NCBI GenBank assembly: GCA_943372195.1
Contig: CALRXS010000003.1
Coordinates: 62,001 to 126,000, forward strand
Direction of reading: 5' to 3'
Source: JAEYZM01 sp943372195
Lineage (GTDB): Bacteria > Bacteroidota > Bacteroidia > Sphingobacteriales > Sphingobacteriaceae
DNA: 64,000 nucleotides
In this document: positions 56,301 to 64,000 of the stretch, one piece after another
Position numbering within the stretch: the first letter of the stretch is position 1
Layout of the letters: each line of letters starts with the position of its first letter
Made by a program: the position numbers and the translations under genes
Notes under the pieces: model-generated
Seen by the model: the letters and a program-made list of their open reading frames with translations, nothing else
The model's database searches: none
What the model was told of the DNA's origin: nothing

Positions 56301-56686
56301 TGCATGATATACCAAATGCAAATTTACGTTACGTATTATTGCCCCATAATTTTGACACTACTAGATATGTCTATTATGTTAGAACTGCTAATAATGGCTG
56401 TGCTACTAATACATTTTATAACTATTACGACCCATTGATCTTTAATTCTATTAATGATGAAAAATTTGAAATAAATATTTTCCCAAATCCTAGTAATGGT
56501 AGATTTATTATAACCGGATTTGATAATAAACAAATATCAATATCTATATATGATGTATTAGGCAAACAGCAATTATATGATTTCAATGAAAATGAAATAA
56601 GCTTAATCAATGCCTCTCCTGGAATTTATTTTGTTATGGTATATTATAATAATAAAAAGTACACTAAACGTATTGTCATAAAATGA
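53306..56686 (+). CDS. Large secreted Ig-like repeat protein with T9SS sorting domain
   Basis: An 1126-residue protein with a signal peptide (cleaved near AHAQI), nine modules of about 94 residues and a type IX sorting domain (about 1050-1126; INIFPNPSNGRF, then GIYFVMVYY). Each module has a Cys near its start (C135, C230, C325, C417, C512, C604, C697, C791), then a G-A-D segment, QWQ, a central Trp or Phe, and YYR before a second Cys-Gly pair. C36 starts a more divergent first module. It is likely a surface or secreted adhesin-like protein. Its stop overlaps the next gene start by four bases. Confidence 0.85.
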   Translation: MPFKKIYFFLIVSSALSFLNIAHAQIQINSTSLNLCTSNSGFFFVQNSIHPNSTYQWQDSTAVGWTNISNTNNFIGVTNDTLFLFNVNISLNNLKVRCIVDSAALSIRKDTTKAGLITIYSPIIAPKIKKSQSICYNASPDSILATQPASGADANFTYQWQVANTLNTWTDIPGADSLSLSILNLIDTTYYFRLRATSLFGCGIAYSDTIKVIVYNRFKKPLISTNQIICYNTIPQKLNLLSYKNSVDDKFSYQWQSSSNAIIFNDLINKTDTQLFFNQSQTSSLYYRLKVTSLSGCGTQFSDTVFIKVLPNIIRPTISSNQILCYNGTPDTLRMAQRARGADSLFSYRWQESLNGITWLYMNNATDTFLKLNNQSTTKYFRIAALNSCDTTFSDSIKITVYPILNAGIIRNSQSICYNVSPQVLSFQTLPSGADGMYSYNWQVSADSINFNDIVGANTSIFQPPLLTNTRYYRLKVTSDFGCGIDYTNVIKIFVYDQFIAAQINTNTDTICYGYTTDTLFISNLPKGANGFYSYQWQSSTDNVNWSNINLANSTKYISSRLFQTTFYRVLVASNCGLLNSNVIKVLVFTNINKPVLSIKQTICYNTAPDTIRVVVPASGADNKFTYSWYQSSNGINWTLIPNANLLKYNPGKLTSSTYYKVLAQNSYSCFRYSDSTYISVYNEFKAGVISSNQIVCFMNESDTLRFNQLPSGAGESFALQWQVSTDSINFTNIIASTGQTFKAPKSDHTKFYRVRVTSNFGCGLIYTNIIKIKVYDKFIGAVISGNDTICRDSIPNKLVSAVLPQGGNLLYNYQWQFSSDAITWVNIQNANAMSYQPDILYNTTYYRLINFSGMNCGFDTSNVVTVLVLDLPDTTEIIGYKEVCKNQQELFYKLHKTNDQYLYRWFVNKAEILTNNQSNAIFLNWSDQTGLDTIRVLQFNKVTGCYNYMLLPIIIKEDRAPNKTKIVRKSNTNILVCEDSTVAITYQWGYIEKGLTIMHDIPNANLRYVLLPHNFDTTRYVYYVRTANNGCATNTFYNYYDPLIFNSINDEKFEINIFPNPSNGRFIITGFDNKQISISIYDVLGKQQLYDFNENEISLINASPGIYFVMVYYNNKKYTKRIVIK
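53690..55955 (+). repeat. Eight tandem Ig-like modules of about 282 bp
   Basis: Module starts (cysteines) are spaced 95, 95, 92, 95, 92, 93, 94 and 94 codons apart, a very even period. DNA identity between modules is modest, so this is old protein duplication rather than recent DNA repeat expansion. Confidence 0.7.
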
Positions 56687-58239
56687 GGTATAAAATTATA
56701 GTACTTTTTGTTCTGATTTTTCATTCGTATTATCTATCAGCTCAGGTAAGTAATTATGATTCTTTATCTTCATTAGTCTATAAAAATGCCTATCAATTAA
56801 TAGACGATTACGAATTGATTTCTCATTTTAAAAGTGATTCTGATTATACTCGCTTCCATAAATTATTTAGAAATAATAATTGCATGATATTTAATGATAT
56901 TATGCCAGACAATAATTTAAATCAAAAAATTAATATTAAAGATTATACTTATTTAGCTAAGAAATATTATTCTAAAAGAATGGGTGTATCTATTATACCA
57001 TACGACAAAAGTAGTATTTCATTTGATAGAGATAATTATGGTAGTTTTGTTTTTCATGCCCAGAAAATTATTGATGCCTACACAAGACAGGGGATTCATT
57101 ATAATGACACTTTTGAAATAAGAATTGAAATATTTTTTAATCATTATTTAAATAAATATTGGATAGCTGATATTCATTCATTAGAAAAGAATGAAAAATA
57201 TATGGTTGTTCAGCCCTTTGTAAATTCTTTATTTACCTCTAAAAATATTTTAAACGATACTGTTATTACTTCTGCTGGCGATAAATATGCCATTGAGCCT
57301 AATGGTTATTTTTTAATAAAAGATGTTCCACCCTCAAAAGAATTTGTATTCTTACCTCAATCTAATCAAGTGCTCTTTAAAAGATATAGAAGTCCGGTTT
57401 ATCTCAGTATTATTAAGAGAAAAAATAATATCGATAATAATTTAGTGCCCATTAATTTTTGGAAGTGGACAATGCATGTAGATTTAAGTAGTGAATTCGG
57501 CATACTTAAAAATTCTCCAGTAAGTATAGTTGATAATCCATATAAAATTAATGTTATCAATAGACTTTCTATATCAAATAAAATGCTTGTAAGTCTAATG
57601 TTTAGAAATAGTAAAGCGGGTAATTGGCAATTTAAATTTGGAGCTGGATTTGATATATTTAATTACGATTTATACATGCCAAAATATATTAATTCATTTG
57701 CTGCTGTTGACCCTGATGGTGATCCGTATTTAAGAATAATTGAGTTAAATAATCTACATGAATTTAACAGCCTAACATATCTTACATTCCCATTAATGAT
57801 ACAAAAAGGGTTTACTATTAATAAAAATACTGTAAGCATAAATGTTGCCTATTATTTCATGAAATCTTTTGCTGGTAGTTACTTAGCAAGTTCTGAAGCT
57901 CAATATTCAGGCTATTATGATTATTTATTTAATTTGCTAATTTCAGAAAATGGTGTTTATGATTTTGGTGCTTATAATGTAAGAACTATTGCCACACCGT
58001 TTGTACCTAACTCTTTTGTAAATGCATTCGGTTTTGGTGTAGAGTACTCTTATAATTTGAATAGATTCATTTCTATCAATACCGGGTTTAATTACAGAAA
58101 AAGTATCGATTATTTATTTCAATCTAACAACTCTAGTTTAAGTAGAACGTCAAATGAATTGAATAGTATAAGTACAATCACTAATACGTTTCAGATTAAA
58201 TACACTTCAATGTCTTTCGGACTTACAGTAAAAATCTAA
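56683..58239 (+). CDS. Exported probable beta-barrel partner of the Ig-repeat protein
   Basis: A 518-residue protein with a signal peptide (ends near LSAQV). Residues 20-250 have no family that I recognise. The C-terminal 260 residues alternate polar and hydrophobic residues in many short strands and end in SFGLTVKI, typical of an outer membrane barrel. It overlaps the Ig-repeat gene by four bases, so the two are translated together. A role in anchoring or export of that protein is inferred from the coupling only. Confidence 0.6.
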   Translation: MRYKIIVLFVLIFHSYYLSAQVSNYDSLSSLVYKNAYQLIDDYELISHFKSDSDYTRFHKLFRNNNCMIFNDIMPDNNLNQKINIKDYTYLAKKYYSKRMGVSIIPYDKSSISFDRDNYGSFVFHAQKIIDAYTRQGIHYNDTFEIRIEIFFNHYLNKYWIADIHSLEKNEKYMVVQPFVNSLFTSKNILNDTVITSAGDKYAIEPNGYFLIKDVPPSKEFVFLPQSNQVLFKRYRSPVYLSIIKRKNNIDNNLVPINFWKWTMHVDLSSEFGILKNSPVSIVDNPYKINVINRLSISNKMLVSLMFRNSKAGNWQFKFGAGFDIFNYDLYMPKYINSFAAVDPDGDPYLRIIELNNLHEFNSLTYLTFPLMIQKGFTINKNTVSINVAYYFMKSFAGSYLASSEAQYSGYYDYLFNLLISENGVYDFGAYNVRTIATPFVPNSFVNAFGFGVEYSYNLNRFISINTGFNYRKSIDYLFQSNNSSLSRTSNELNSISTITNTFQIKYTSMSFGLTVKI

Positions 58240-58244
58240 GTTAT

Positions 58245-58769
58245 TTATTGCTTTATTTTATTTTTTGCTTCAAACTCTCTCACTAATTCTTCTGCCGACT
58301 TGCCCGAATTTGCTAATGCTGTTTTAGCTTCTTGATATAATTTATGATTAGGATATTCTTTAATGAATTTATTGTAATGATAATCTGCATTTTCCTTATC
58401 CTGTAAATGAGTATCGAAAATAAAACCACAAATAAATATACTCTCAGGTCTTTTCTTGTAATTAGGGTAAATGTTGTAAACATCTTGAAATCTTCTAATC
58501 GCCGCATCATATCTACCCAATCCACTCAATACTTCCCCAGATTTGAATAATAGCTCGGGTGAGTTTGCATCATCTCTATAAGTTTTTGCATAATTATCAC
58601 ATTTTATAGTGTATTCTAGTGCAATACTATCATTCAAACCCATATCATCAGCAAATAAAGTTTTTTCAATGGATTTTATTTCACTATATAATTTGTCTTT
58701 ATCGCTTCCGCATGATGTTAAAATTGTAGATATAATAATAAATAGTATGTATATGCTTTGCTTTTTCAT
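58245..58769 (-). CDS. TPR-containing lipoprotein
   Basis: A 174-residue protein with lipobox LTSCG (Cys near residue 20). Tetratricopeptide-type helices include SPELLFKSGEVLSGLGRYDAAIRRFQDVY and ADYHYNKFIKEYPNHKLYQEAKTAL. Its likely role is as a protein-interaction scaffold in the envelope, of the BamD/YbgF type. It converges on the barrel gene (five bases between stops). Confidence 0.82.
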   Translation of the reverse strand: MKKQSIYILFIIISTILTSCGSDKDKLYSEIKSIEKTLFADDMGLNDSIALEYTIKCDNYAKTYRDDANSPELLFKSGEVLSGLGRYDAAIRRFQDVYNIYPNYKKRPESIFICGFIFDTHLQDKENADYHYNKFIKEYPNHKLYQEAKTALANSGKSAEELVREFEAKNKIKQ

Positions 58770-58794
58770 AGTTCTTATATTGCTTTATTCAATT

Positions 58795-58824
58795 TTTGAA
58801 GATAGAAATTTATACATACTTTTG
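58795..58824 (+). promoter_or_regulatory. Promoter of the copper-receptor locus
   Basis: TTTG (58795-58798), an 18-bp spacer, TACTTTTG (58817-58824). Both boxes match consensus; the spacer is one short. The start codon at 58829 follows almost at once, so the transcript may be leaderless. Confidence 0.6.
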
Positions 58825-58828
58825 AAAT

Positions 58829-59206
58829 ATGAAAAAGGGATTTATCTTTTTAATGACCATGTTCTTGTTGCTGAATTCAATCGGCTTCAATGTATATGCT
58901 CATTATTGTGGTGATGACCTGAGAGAAACAAGTTTAATTGTTGAAACAGAAAAGTCTTGCTGTGAAGATGAAGCAGAGCCGATGGACTGCTGTGACAATA
59001 AAGCACATCTTGTTAAAATTGAAGACGATTTCTTAAAAACTGTAAACATTGATCTTGAAGATCCATGTTTCGCAATTCTTACCTGGTTTGTAAATTATAG
59101 TTCTATAACTGAACTGGCAACTATCTCAACTGTCAATTTTGATATAAGTCCGCACCTTGCTTTAAAATCTAACCTAAATATTTTATACTCTAACTTCCGT
59201 ATTTGA
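58829..59206 (+). CDS. HYC_CC_PP-type small exported protein
   Basis: A 125-residue exported protein (signal ends near VYAH). The mature part begins with HYCG and has two more cysteine pairs (KSCCEDEA and MDCCDNKAH), the pattern of the HYC_CC_PP family found before metal TonB receptors. The cysteines and histidines suggest copper binding, perhaps as a surface chaperone for the receptor encoded 54 bases downstream. The PP part is not clear in this copy. Confidence 0.75.
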   Translation: MKKGFIFLMTMFLLLNSIGFNVYAHYCGDDLRETSLIVETEKSCCEDEAEPMDCCDNKAHLVKIEDDFLKTVNIDLEDPCFAILTWFVNYSSITELATISTVNFDISPHLALKSNLNILYSNFRI

Positions 59207-59259
59207 TTTTACTTTGATCTAATCTTCGTAATTCTATTAATTTTAATTAATCAAATACA

Positions 59260-61458
59260 ATGAAAAAAATATTTCTATTTATAATTATATTATTTTTTAC
59301 TCATTCATTATTCGCTCAAAAGAAATTGAATGGTAAAGTACTTGACCCACAAAATAAAGGTATTGATGGTGCAAGTATATACTGGATAAATACTAACAAC
59401 ATAGTATTTTCTGATTCGAAAGGCAATTTCGAAATTGACTCTGCTAATGTATATGATAAACGTTTAGTCATTCAATTTATCGGTTATTTTACTGATACAT
59501 TTTCTTCATTCAGTAAAAAAAATAATTTTATACTCAATAAAACTGTCACACTTAAAGATGCTGAAGTTGTATACGAACGTTCAGGTACTATGATTTCTAT
59601 GCAGCCTATAAAAACTGAAATTATTACTATTAAAGAATTGAAAAAAGCTGCATGTTGTAATTTAGGTGAGAGTTTTGAAACTAACGCAACAGTTGATGTT
59701 ACCTATAAAGATGCTTTAACAGGTAGTAAAGAATTACAAGTCTTAGGCTTATCTGGTTCTTATATTCAATTGCTTACTGAGAATGCACCTCAAATTTCTG
59801 GATTGGGTATTACATACGGATTGAATGGTATACCAGGCACACAAATTGAAGCAATCAACATTGTTAAAGGTCCGGGTTCTGTAATCTTTGGTCCTGAATC
59901 TATGAGCGGTATGATCAATGTTGATCTAAAAGATCCTGAAAAAGCTGATCAATGGTTTGTTAATGGTTACTTAGATGAAAATCTAAGACGTGAAATCAAT
60001 ATTGATAATGCTACAAAGATTAATGATGAGCTAAGTACATTTACTTCTATTCATATCGATGATATGACTGCAAAAATTGATGAGAATGGTGATACATTTT
60101 TAGATATGCCATTAGTCAGAAATATTAATGCTTTAAGTAAATGGAAGTTTAATAATTCTCGTGGTTTGATGTCACAATTGTCATTTAAATATTTGAATGA
60201 ACAAAGAATGAGCGGACAAATAGATTATGATTATGATCGTTCATATGCTGATATGAGTTCATGGGGACAAAAAATCAAAACTAATCGTTATGAAATATAT
60301 GGTAGAACGGGGTATGTAATTCCTACTGCTAGATATCAAAGTGTAGGATTACAATATTCATATGTTTATCATGAACAAAATGGTTATTATGGTATTAGAA
60401 AATATAATGCGAATCAGAATCTTTTAAACTTAAGATTAATTTATAATACTGAAATTGCTGAGAAGCATTCTGTGAATGTTGGATTAAGTTTTAAAAACGA
60501 ATTTATCAATGAGCAATTTGATACATTGAATTTAGATCGTACTGAACAAACACCAGGTTTATTTATTGAAGATACATACAAAATAAACGCTCGATTAACA
60601 TTCATCGCTGGTTATCGCGCAGATTATATTGCTTCGAAATGGTATCATACTCCTAGAGCTAATTTTAAATATTCAATTGATGATCAAACTGACTTACGTG
60701 TTAGTGCTGGTTATGGTGTTCGTTTACCTCATGTACTAGCTGAAAATCCGGCATTGTTAGTTAGTTCTAAGCCTTTCGTAATACAAGGACAGCTAGAAGC
60801 TGAACGTTCTTTAAATTATGGTATTAACTTGCATAGAACTTTTACTATGCTGTATAAAAAAGGTAGTATTGGTTTTGATTTATACCGCACTGAATTTGAA
60901 AATAGATTGAGAATTGACTTAGACAAAGATCCTCTTGCTGTTTATGTTTATAATTTATCAAACGGATCTTATTCTAATACTTTTCAAGCTGAATTCAGCT
61001 ATAAGATTTTCAAAACAGTAGAAATGAAATTTGCTTATAAGTATTTGGATGTTCAATCTAAATTTAATGGTGCTTATATAAGAGATCCGTACATCGCGCA
61101 ACATCGTTATTTAACTACTTTCTCTTTTGAATCGTTTGATAGAAAGTGGAGAGCGAATATTGGTTTCAATGTTGTAGGTTCAAAACGATTACCGAAAGTT
61201 CATCCACATTTTGAAACAGCAAACTTACCACTCAAATCACCAATGTATACTATCATTAATACACAAGTTACAAGAGTGTTTAACAATTGGGAAGTTTATC
61301 TTGGTGCCGAAAATTTATTTGACTTTAAACAGATGACTCATTTGTTAGGAGCTGATGATCCTTATGGTCAATATTTCGACGCAGCTTATATTTGGGGACC
61401 TATGGATGGCAGAAGAGTATATGTTGGTTTCAGATATAAATTTAATGCCAACAAATAA
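59260..61458 (+). CDS. TonB-dependent receptor, probable copper type
   Basis: A 732-residue receptor: signal peptide, N-terminal carboxypeptidase-regulatory-like domain (LNGKVLDPQNKGIDGASIYW), plug domain with KKAACCNLGESFETN and GPGSVIFGPESMSGMINVDL, and a barrel ending MDGRRVYVGFRYKFNANK. The paired cysteines in the plug region are typical of receptors that sit with HYC_CC_PP and HMA proteins. It imports a metal or metal complex across the outer membrane with TonB energy. Copper is inferred from the two neighbours. Confidence 0.88.
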   Translation: MKKIFLFIIILFFTHSLFAQKKLNGKVLDPQNKGIDGASIYWINTNNIVFSDSKGNFEIDSANVYDKRLVIQFIGYFTDTFSSFSKKNNFILNKTVTLKDAEVVYERSGTMISMQPIKTEIITIKELKKAACCNLGESFETNATVDVTYKDALTGSKELQVLGLSGSYIQLLTENAPQISGLGITYGLNGIPGTQIEAINIVKGPGSVIFGPESMSGMINVDLKDPEKADQWFVNGYLDENLRREINIDNATKINDELSTFTSIHIDDMTAKIDENGDTFLDMPLVRNINALSKWKFNNSRGLMSQLSFKYLNEQRMSGQIDYDYDRSYADMSSWGQKIKTNRYEIYGRTGYVIPTARYQSVGLQYSYVYHEQNGYYGIRKYNANQNLLNLRLIYNTEIAEKHSVNVGLSFKNEFINEQFDTLNLDRTEQTPGLFIEDTYKINARLTFIAGYRADYIASKWYHTPRANFKYSIDDQTDLRVSAGYGVRLPHVLAENPALLVSSKPFVIQGQLEAERSLNYGINLHRTFTMLYKKGSIGFDLYRTEFENRLRIDLDKDPLAVYVYNLSNGSYSNTFQAEFSYKIFKTVEMKFAYKYLDVQSKFNGAYIRDPYIAQHRYLTTFSFESFDRKWRANIGFNVVGSKRLPKVHPHFETANLPLKSPMYTIINTQVTRVFNNWEVYLGAENLFDFKQMTHLLGADDPYGQYFDAAYIWGPMDGRRVYVGFRYKFNANK

Positions 61459-61484
61459 TTTTTAATTTAAATAACAAAACGAAA

Positions 61485-62069
61485 ATGAATAACAAATTGA
61501 GATTATTAGTAATTATATTTTTATTGATGACTAGCTATAGCTACTCACAAAAAATTGATAGTATTTATGCAAAAGGTAATTGTGAACATTGTAAAGAAAG
61601 AATCGAAGGAGTGGTCTCAAAATTATCTGGTGTTAAAAAAGTTGAATGGAAAACAGAAGTCAATAAAGTTATTTGTGAATATGATCCTGCTTTAATTGAT
61701 AATGATCAAATTCAAAAAGCAATTGCCACAGCCGGTCATGATACAAAAAAATACAGAGCAGATAATAAAGTATATAAAAACTTACCAGCTTGTTGTAAAT
61801 ATGATCGAGACCCCCTTTCATATAATTCAGCTATTCAAACTTTCGAATTTGCAATTGAAGGTATGACATGTGCTGAAGGTTGTGCTAAAGGAATTGAAAT
61901 GAATATCTATAAGCAAAAAGGAGTAAAGTTCTGTGAAGTGAATTATGATACTAAGAAGGCTAAAGTGGTCTTTGATTCTAATAAAGTTAACAATAGTCAA
62001 ATCATTAATTGGGTCGAATCTTTCAAGCCCTCGAAAGAAGAAGCACCACATTATAAAGTGATTTATTAA
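61485..62069 (+). CDS. Exported double heavy-metal-associated (HMA) protein
   Basis: A 194-residue exported protein with two HMA domains: the first with GNCEHCKERIEG (residues about 30-40), the second with MTCAEGCAKGIE (about 127-140), where CxxxC replaces CxxC. A CC pair (LPACCKYD) lies between them. It should carry soft metal ions, probably copper, in the periplasm after the receptor. It is last in the three-gene set, followed by a strong hairpin. Confidence 0.85.
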   Translation: MNNKLRLLVIIFLLMTSYSYSQKIDSIYAKGNCEHCKERIEGVVSKLSGVKKVEWKTEVNKVICEYDPALIDNDQIQKAIATAGHDTKKYRADNKVYKNLPACCKYDRDPLSYNSAIQTFEFAIEGMTCAEGCAKGIEMNIYKQKGVKFCEVNYDTKKAKVVFDSNKVNNSQIINWVESFKPSKEEAPHYKVIY

Positions 62070-62085
62070 CGCATTTATTTCTCAT

Positions 62086-62128
62086 AAACAGAAAGGCCTT
62101 CTTGAAATTCAAGAAGGCCTTTCTGTTT
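62086..62128 (+). terminator. Long perfect hairpin terminator after the HMA gene
   Basis: A perfect 19-bp stem (AAACAGAAAGGCCTTCTTG and its complement) with a 5-base loop, followed by TATATA rather than a long T run. The A/T ends of the arms supply the pairing A and T tracts. It ends the metal-receptor operon. Confidence 0.8.
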
Positions 62129-62182
62129 ATATACCTAATTATCAATTATTTAATTTCTTTCTAATATTTTATTTGGAATTAA

Positions 62183-62242
62183 TCTAAATAAGATTAATCT
62201 TTGCGCTTGTTAAGACTTAGTCTAAATAAGGTTTTATATTTG
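62183..62242 (+). promoter_or_regulatory. Promoter and repeat operator of the DUF4856-imelysin operon
   Basis: The -7 box is TATATTTG at 62235-62242. TCTAAATAAG occurs twice (62183-62192 and 62221-62230, 38 bp apart). The first copy is inside an inverted repeat TTAATCT / AGATTAA, and an AGACTTAGTCT palindrome overlaps the second. The second lies just upstream of -7, a good place for a repressor. A metal-sensing repressor is a reasonable guess because imelysin loci are iron-linked. Confidence 0.5.
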
Positions 62243-62253
62243 TAAACATTTAT

Positions 62254-63342
62254 ATGAAAAACAACATCTACAAATCAGTATTATTTATGTGCAGCATCGT
62301 CATATTAAGCGCTTGCCAAAAAGACGATGAGAATCCTGCATCAAACTATGAAATACCCACTACTTACACATTTGAAAATGTGAATTACACAGGCCAAAGC
62401 CAACGTCTAAAAATGCTCGATGAATTAGTATTAGAAATTCGTAAAGGCAATAATGATGTCATAACTGTCAATGCTAATCTTTTAAAAGAAATGTTTTCGA
62501 ACATTAACAATCGATTCTCTGATTCAACGTTAAATACCTCGGGTAAGCAAATCAAAGACAAAACATTTTTATCTGAAAGGTCTTTATTCGAACAATATTT
62601 TGATTCATTAGAGCGAGTTAGTAGTTCAACGAATACAGGTTCTAATGGTATCGCAGGAAGAATTCTAACTACAGATGGTACTAATAAATATCTTTTTAAT
62701 GAAAACGGAATTGAATATAAAGAGGTAATTGAAAAAGGTTTATATGGTGCTTTCTTATATTATCAAATCACATCAGTTTATTTATCAACTGAAAAAATGA
62801 ATGTTGATAATGAAACAATAGTGTTAGGCCAAGGTACCGCAATGCAACATCACTGGGATGAAGCATTCGGATATTTAGCTGTTCCAATTGATTTCCCTTC
62901 TAATGTTAGCGGTATAAAATTTTTAAGTAGATATATCAATGCAAGAAATTCAGTGCTTGATTGTAATAAAAAATTAATGAATGCTTTTATTAAAGGGAGA
63001 GCTGCAATTAATAATAAAGATTATGCTACTAGAGATTTACAAATTCAAATTATAACTACTGAGTTAGAAAAAGTAATGGCAGCAACTGCTATAAATTATC
63101 TAAACCAAGCGAAAACAAATTTTGCTGATGATGCTAGACGTAATCATACTTTATCTGAATTCAGCGGATTTATTTATGCTTTAAAATTTAACACTCGAAA
63201 GAAAATTTCTGATGCTGAAATTGTTGAATTAATCAATACTCTAGGTTCTAACAATTACGAGATATCACTAAGTACTATTGAAACATTAAAAAACAGAATC
63301 GCTCAAATCTATTCATTGGAATCAGTTAAAGATATTCTGTAA
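62254..63342 (+). CDS. DUF4856 lipoprotein
   Basis: A 362-residue lipoprotein (lipobox LSACQ). The body is helical and includes GQGTAMQHHWDEAFGYLAVP, a GxxMQHHWDEAFGYL stretch that matches the DUF4856 family. The family is found with imelysins, so a shared role in iron-related uptake at the outer membrane is likely but unproved. It leads an operon; the imelysin-like gene starts seven bases after it. Confidence 0.82.
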   Translation: MKNNIYKSVLFMCSIVILSACQKDDENPASNYEIPTTYTFENVNYTGQSQRLKMLDELVLEIRKGNNDVITVNANLLKEMFSNINNRFSDSTLNTSGKQIKDKTFLSERSLFEQYFDSLERVSSSTNTGSNGIAGRILTTDGTNKYLFNENGIEYKEVIEKGLYGAFLYYQITSVYLSTEKMNVDNETIVLGQGTAMQHHWDEAFGYLAVPIDFPSNVSGIKFLSRYINARNSVLDCNKKLMNAFIKGRAAINNKDYATRDLQIQIITTELEKVMAATAINYLNQAKTNFADDARRNHTLSEFSGFIYALKFNTRKKISDAEIVELINTLGSNNYEISLSTIETLKNRIAQIYSLESVKDIL

Positions 63343-63349
63343 ACAACTT

Positions 63350-64000
63350 ATGAAAAAAAATTTACTTTATTTAGCCTTAACAATGTCAATCATCTTTACC
63401 TCATGTAAAGATGATTCGTCATTAACTAAGAGTGTAAACTTTGACAGAACCGGGTTATTAAGTCATTACGCTGATCATATTATTCCACGACATTACAAGA
63501 GCTTAAATAATTCTGTTCTTGAGCTTGATAGTCTTTGGTCGAAATTTAAATTAAGTCCGACAGAAATTAATTTAACCATTCTTCAAAACTCTATGAACAA
63601 TACCTACAGAGCATGGCAGTTCTGTAGTGTTTTTGAAATAGGTCCGGCTGAGCAAATTCTATTAAGAGCAAACATAAATACTTTCCCTACTGATACATTT
63701 CAAATTTCATCTAACATCCGAAGTAAAAATTATGATTTGAATACTGCATCGAATCTAGATGCAAAGGGATTGCCTGCACTTGATTATTTATTTAATAAAT
63801 ACAATAATATAACTGATCAAATAAATTATTTATCAGATACAAATAATCAAAAATACGTTAATGATGTATTGTTAGATATAAGAGATAAAGTAGAATTTGT
63901 TTATAATGCATGGACTACTGGAAATTATTCTTCACAATTTGTCTCTAAGAATGGAGTTGATGTTGGTAGTTCATTAGGTATGTTAGTCAACCAATTGAAT
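63350..64000 (+). CDS. Imelysin-family lipoprotein, 3' end outside the window
   Basis: ATG at 63350, open to the window edge (217 codons seen). It starts with a lipobox (IFTSCKDD) and then a helical domain: LLSHYADHIIPRHYKSLNNSV and NTYRAWQFCSVFEIGPAE match the first half of imelysin-like proteins. The stretch KGLPALDYLFN is the family's G-x-P-A-L-D/E motif. Such proteins bind or process iron compounds at the cell surface. The C-terminal half is outside. Confidence 0.85.
   Translation, partial: MKKNLLYLALTMSIIFTSCKDDSSLTKSVNFDRTGLLSHYADHIIPRHYKSLNNSVLELDSLWSKFKLSPTEINLTILQNSMNNTYRAWQFCSVFEIGPAEQILLRANINTFPTDTFQISSNIRSKNYDLNTASNLDAKGLPALDYLFNKYNNITDQINYLSDTNNQKYVNDVLLDIRDKVEFVYNAWTTGNYSSQFVSKNGVDVGSSLGMLVNQLN

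Noticed and set aside
62086..62128. Perfect 19-bp inverted repeat as the end of a mobile element
   Set aside because: It forms a single tight hairpin just after a stop codon, with no transposase gene or target duplication nearby. A terminator explains it.

Overview
The window is about 64 kb of AT-rich chromosome from a member of the Bacteroidota. Several features point there: two proteins end in the type IX secretion (Por/T9SS) sorting domain, cytochrome oxidase subunits CcoN and CcoO are fused in one polypeptide, genes lack Shine-Dalgarno sequences, and several promoters match the phylum pattern TTTG-N18-21-TAnnTTTG. The content is mostly core metabolism, respiration and cell-envelope genes. 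I see no insertion sequence, prophage or CRISPR array, and almost no non-coding DNA beyond short intergenic regions.

Layout. 1-2.3 kb: ccoI, a copper P-type ATPase for oxidase assembly, running off the left edge. 2.4-9 kb: a PIG-L type deacetylase with a sodium symporter, then a rhodanese-thioredoxin lipoprotein and an M61 peptidase. 9.2-14.7 kb: an RND efflux operon (adaptor, pump, TolC). 14.7-15.6 kb: a MerR regulator with a B12-binding module (CarH/LitR type). 15.7-19.7 kb: odhA-odhB; lpd lies 16 kb further on. 19.7-21.9 kb: an S41-type peptidase and an Fnr-type regulator. 21.9-29.4 kb: a DASH cryptochrome with a DUF2256 zinc protein, divergent from folE and a tight operon of an SDR, flavin reductase, TetR-type regulator, ABC1 kinase and a second SDR; a truncated haemoglobin follows. 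29.4-35.8 kb: the cbb3 oxidase operon ccoS-NO-Q-P-G-H plus a TauE/SafE-family protein. 35.8-38.3 kb: lpd, murB. 38.3-40.5 kb: an ECF sigma factor with a probable anti-sigma factor and a DUF4097 protein. 40.5-44.9 kb: a carotenoid locus (ECF sigma factor, crtI, crtB, an unknown exported protein, lycopene cyclase). 44.8-48.7 kb: a MauG-like dihaem peroxidase and a PhoX-like T9SS protein. 48.9-53.2 kb: small accessory genes, a frameshifted DUF1275 gene, tRNA-Asn with a decayed tRNA copy, and a PfkB kinase. 53.3-58.2 kb: a large secreted Ig-like repeat protein and a partner probable beta-barrel. 58.2-62.1 kb: a TPR lipoprotein and a copper-type TonB receptor locus. 62.2-64 kb: a DUF4856/imelysin lipoprotein locus cut by the right edge.

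Two regulatory circuits can be read from the DNA. First, Fnr-type sites with TGA-N6-TCA geometry lie in front of ccoI and between the haemoglobin gene and ccoS; the Fnr-like regulator at 21.1 kb keeps cysteines suited to an iron-sulfur cluster. This suggests one oxygen-responsive circuit for microaerobic respiration. Second, a 33-bp element (TTGTT-T/A-AAC, 15 bp, GTTAAACA-A/T) lies midway between the cryptochrome/DUF2256 pair and folE, and again just upstream of the promoter of the ECF sigma factor in the carotenoid locus. A related half-site precedes the MerR-B12 gene. This suggests a light-responsive regulon joining photolyase-type, pterin, flavin and carotenoid genes. The weakest annotations are the exported protein inside the carotenoid operon, the beta-barrel partner of the Ig-repeat protein, and the identity of the proteins binding each operator.
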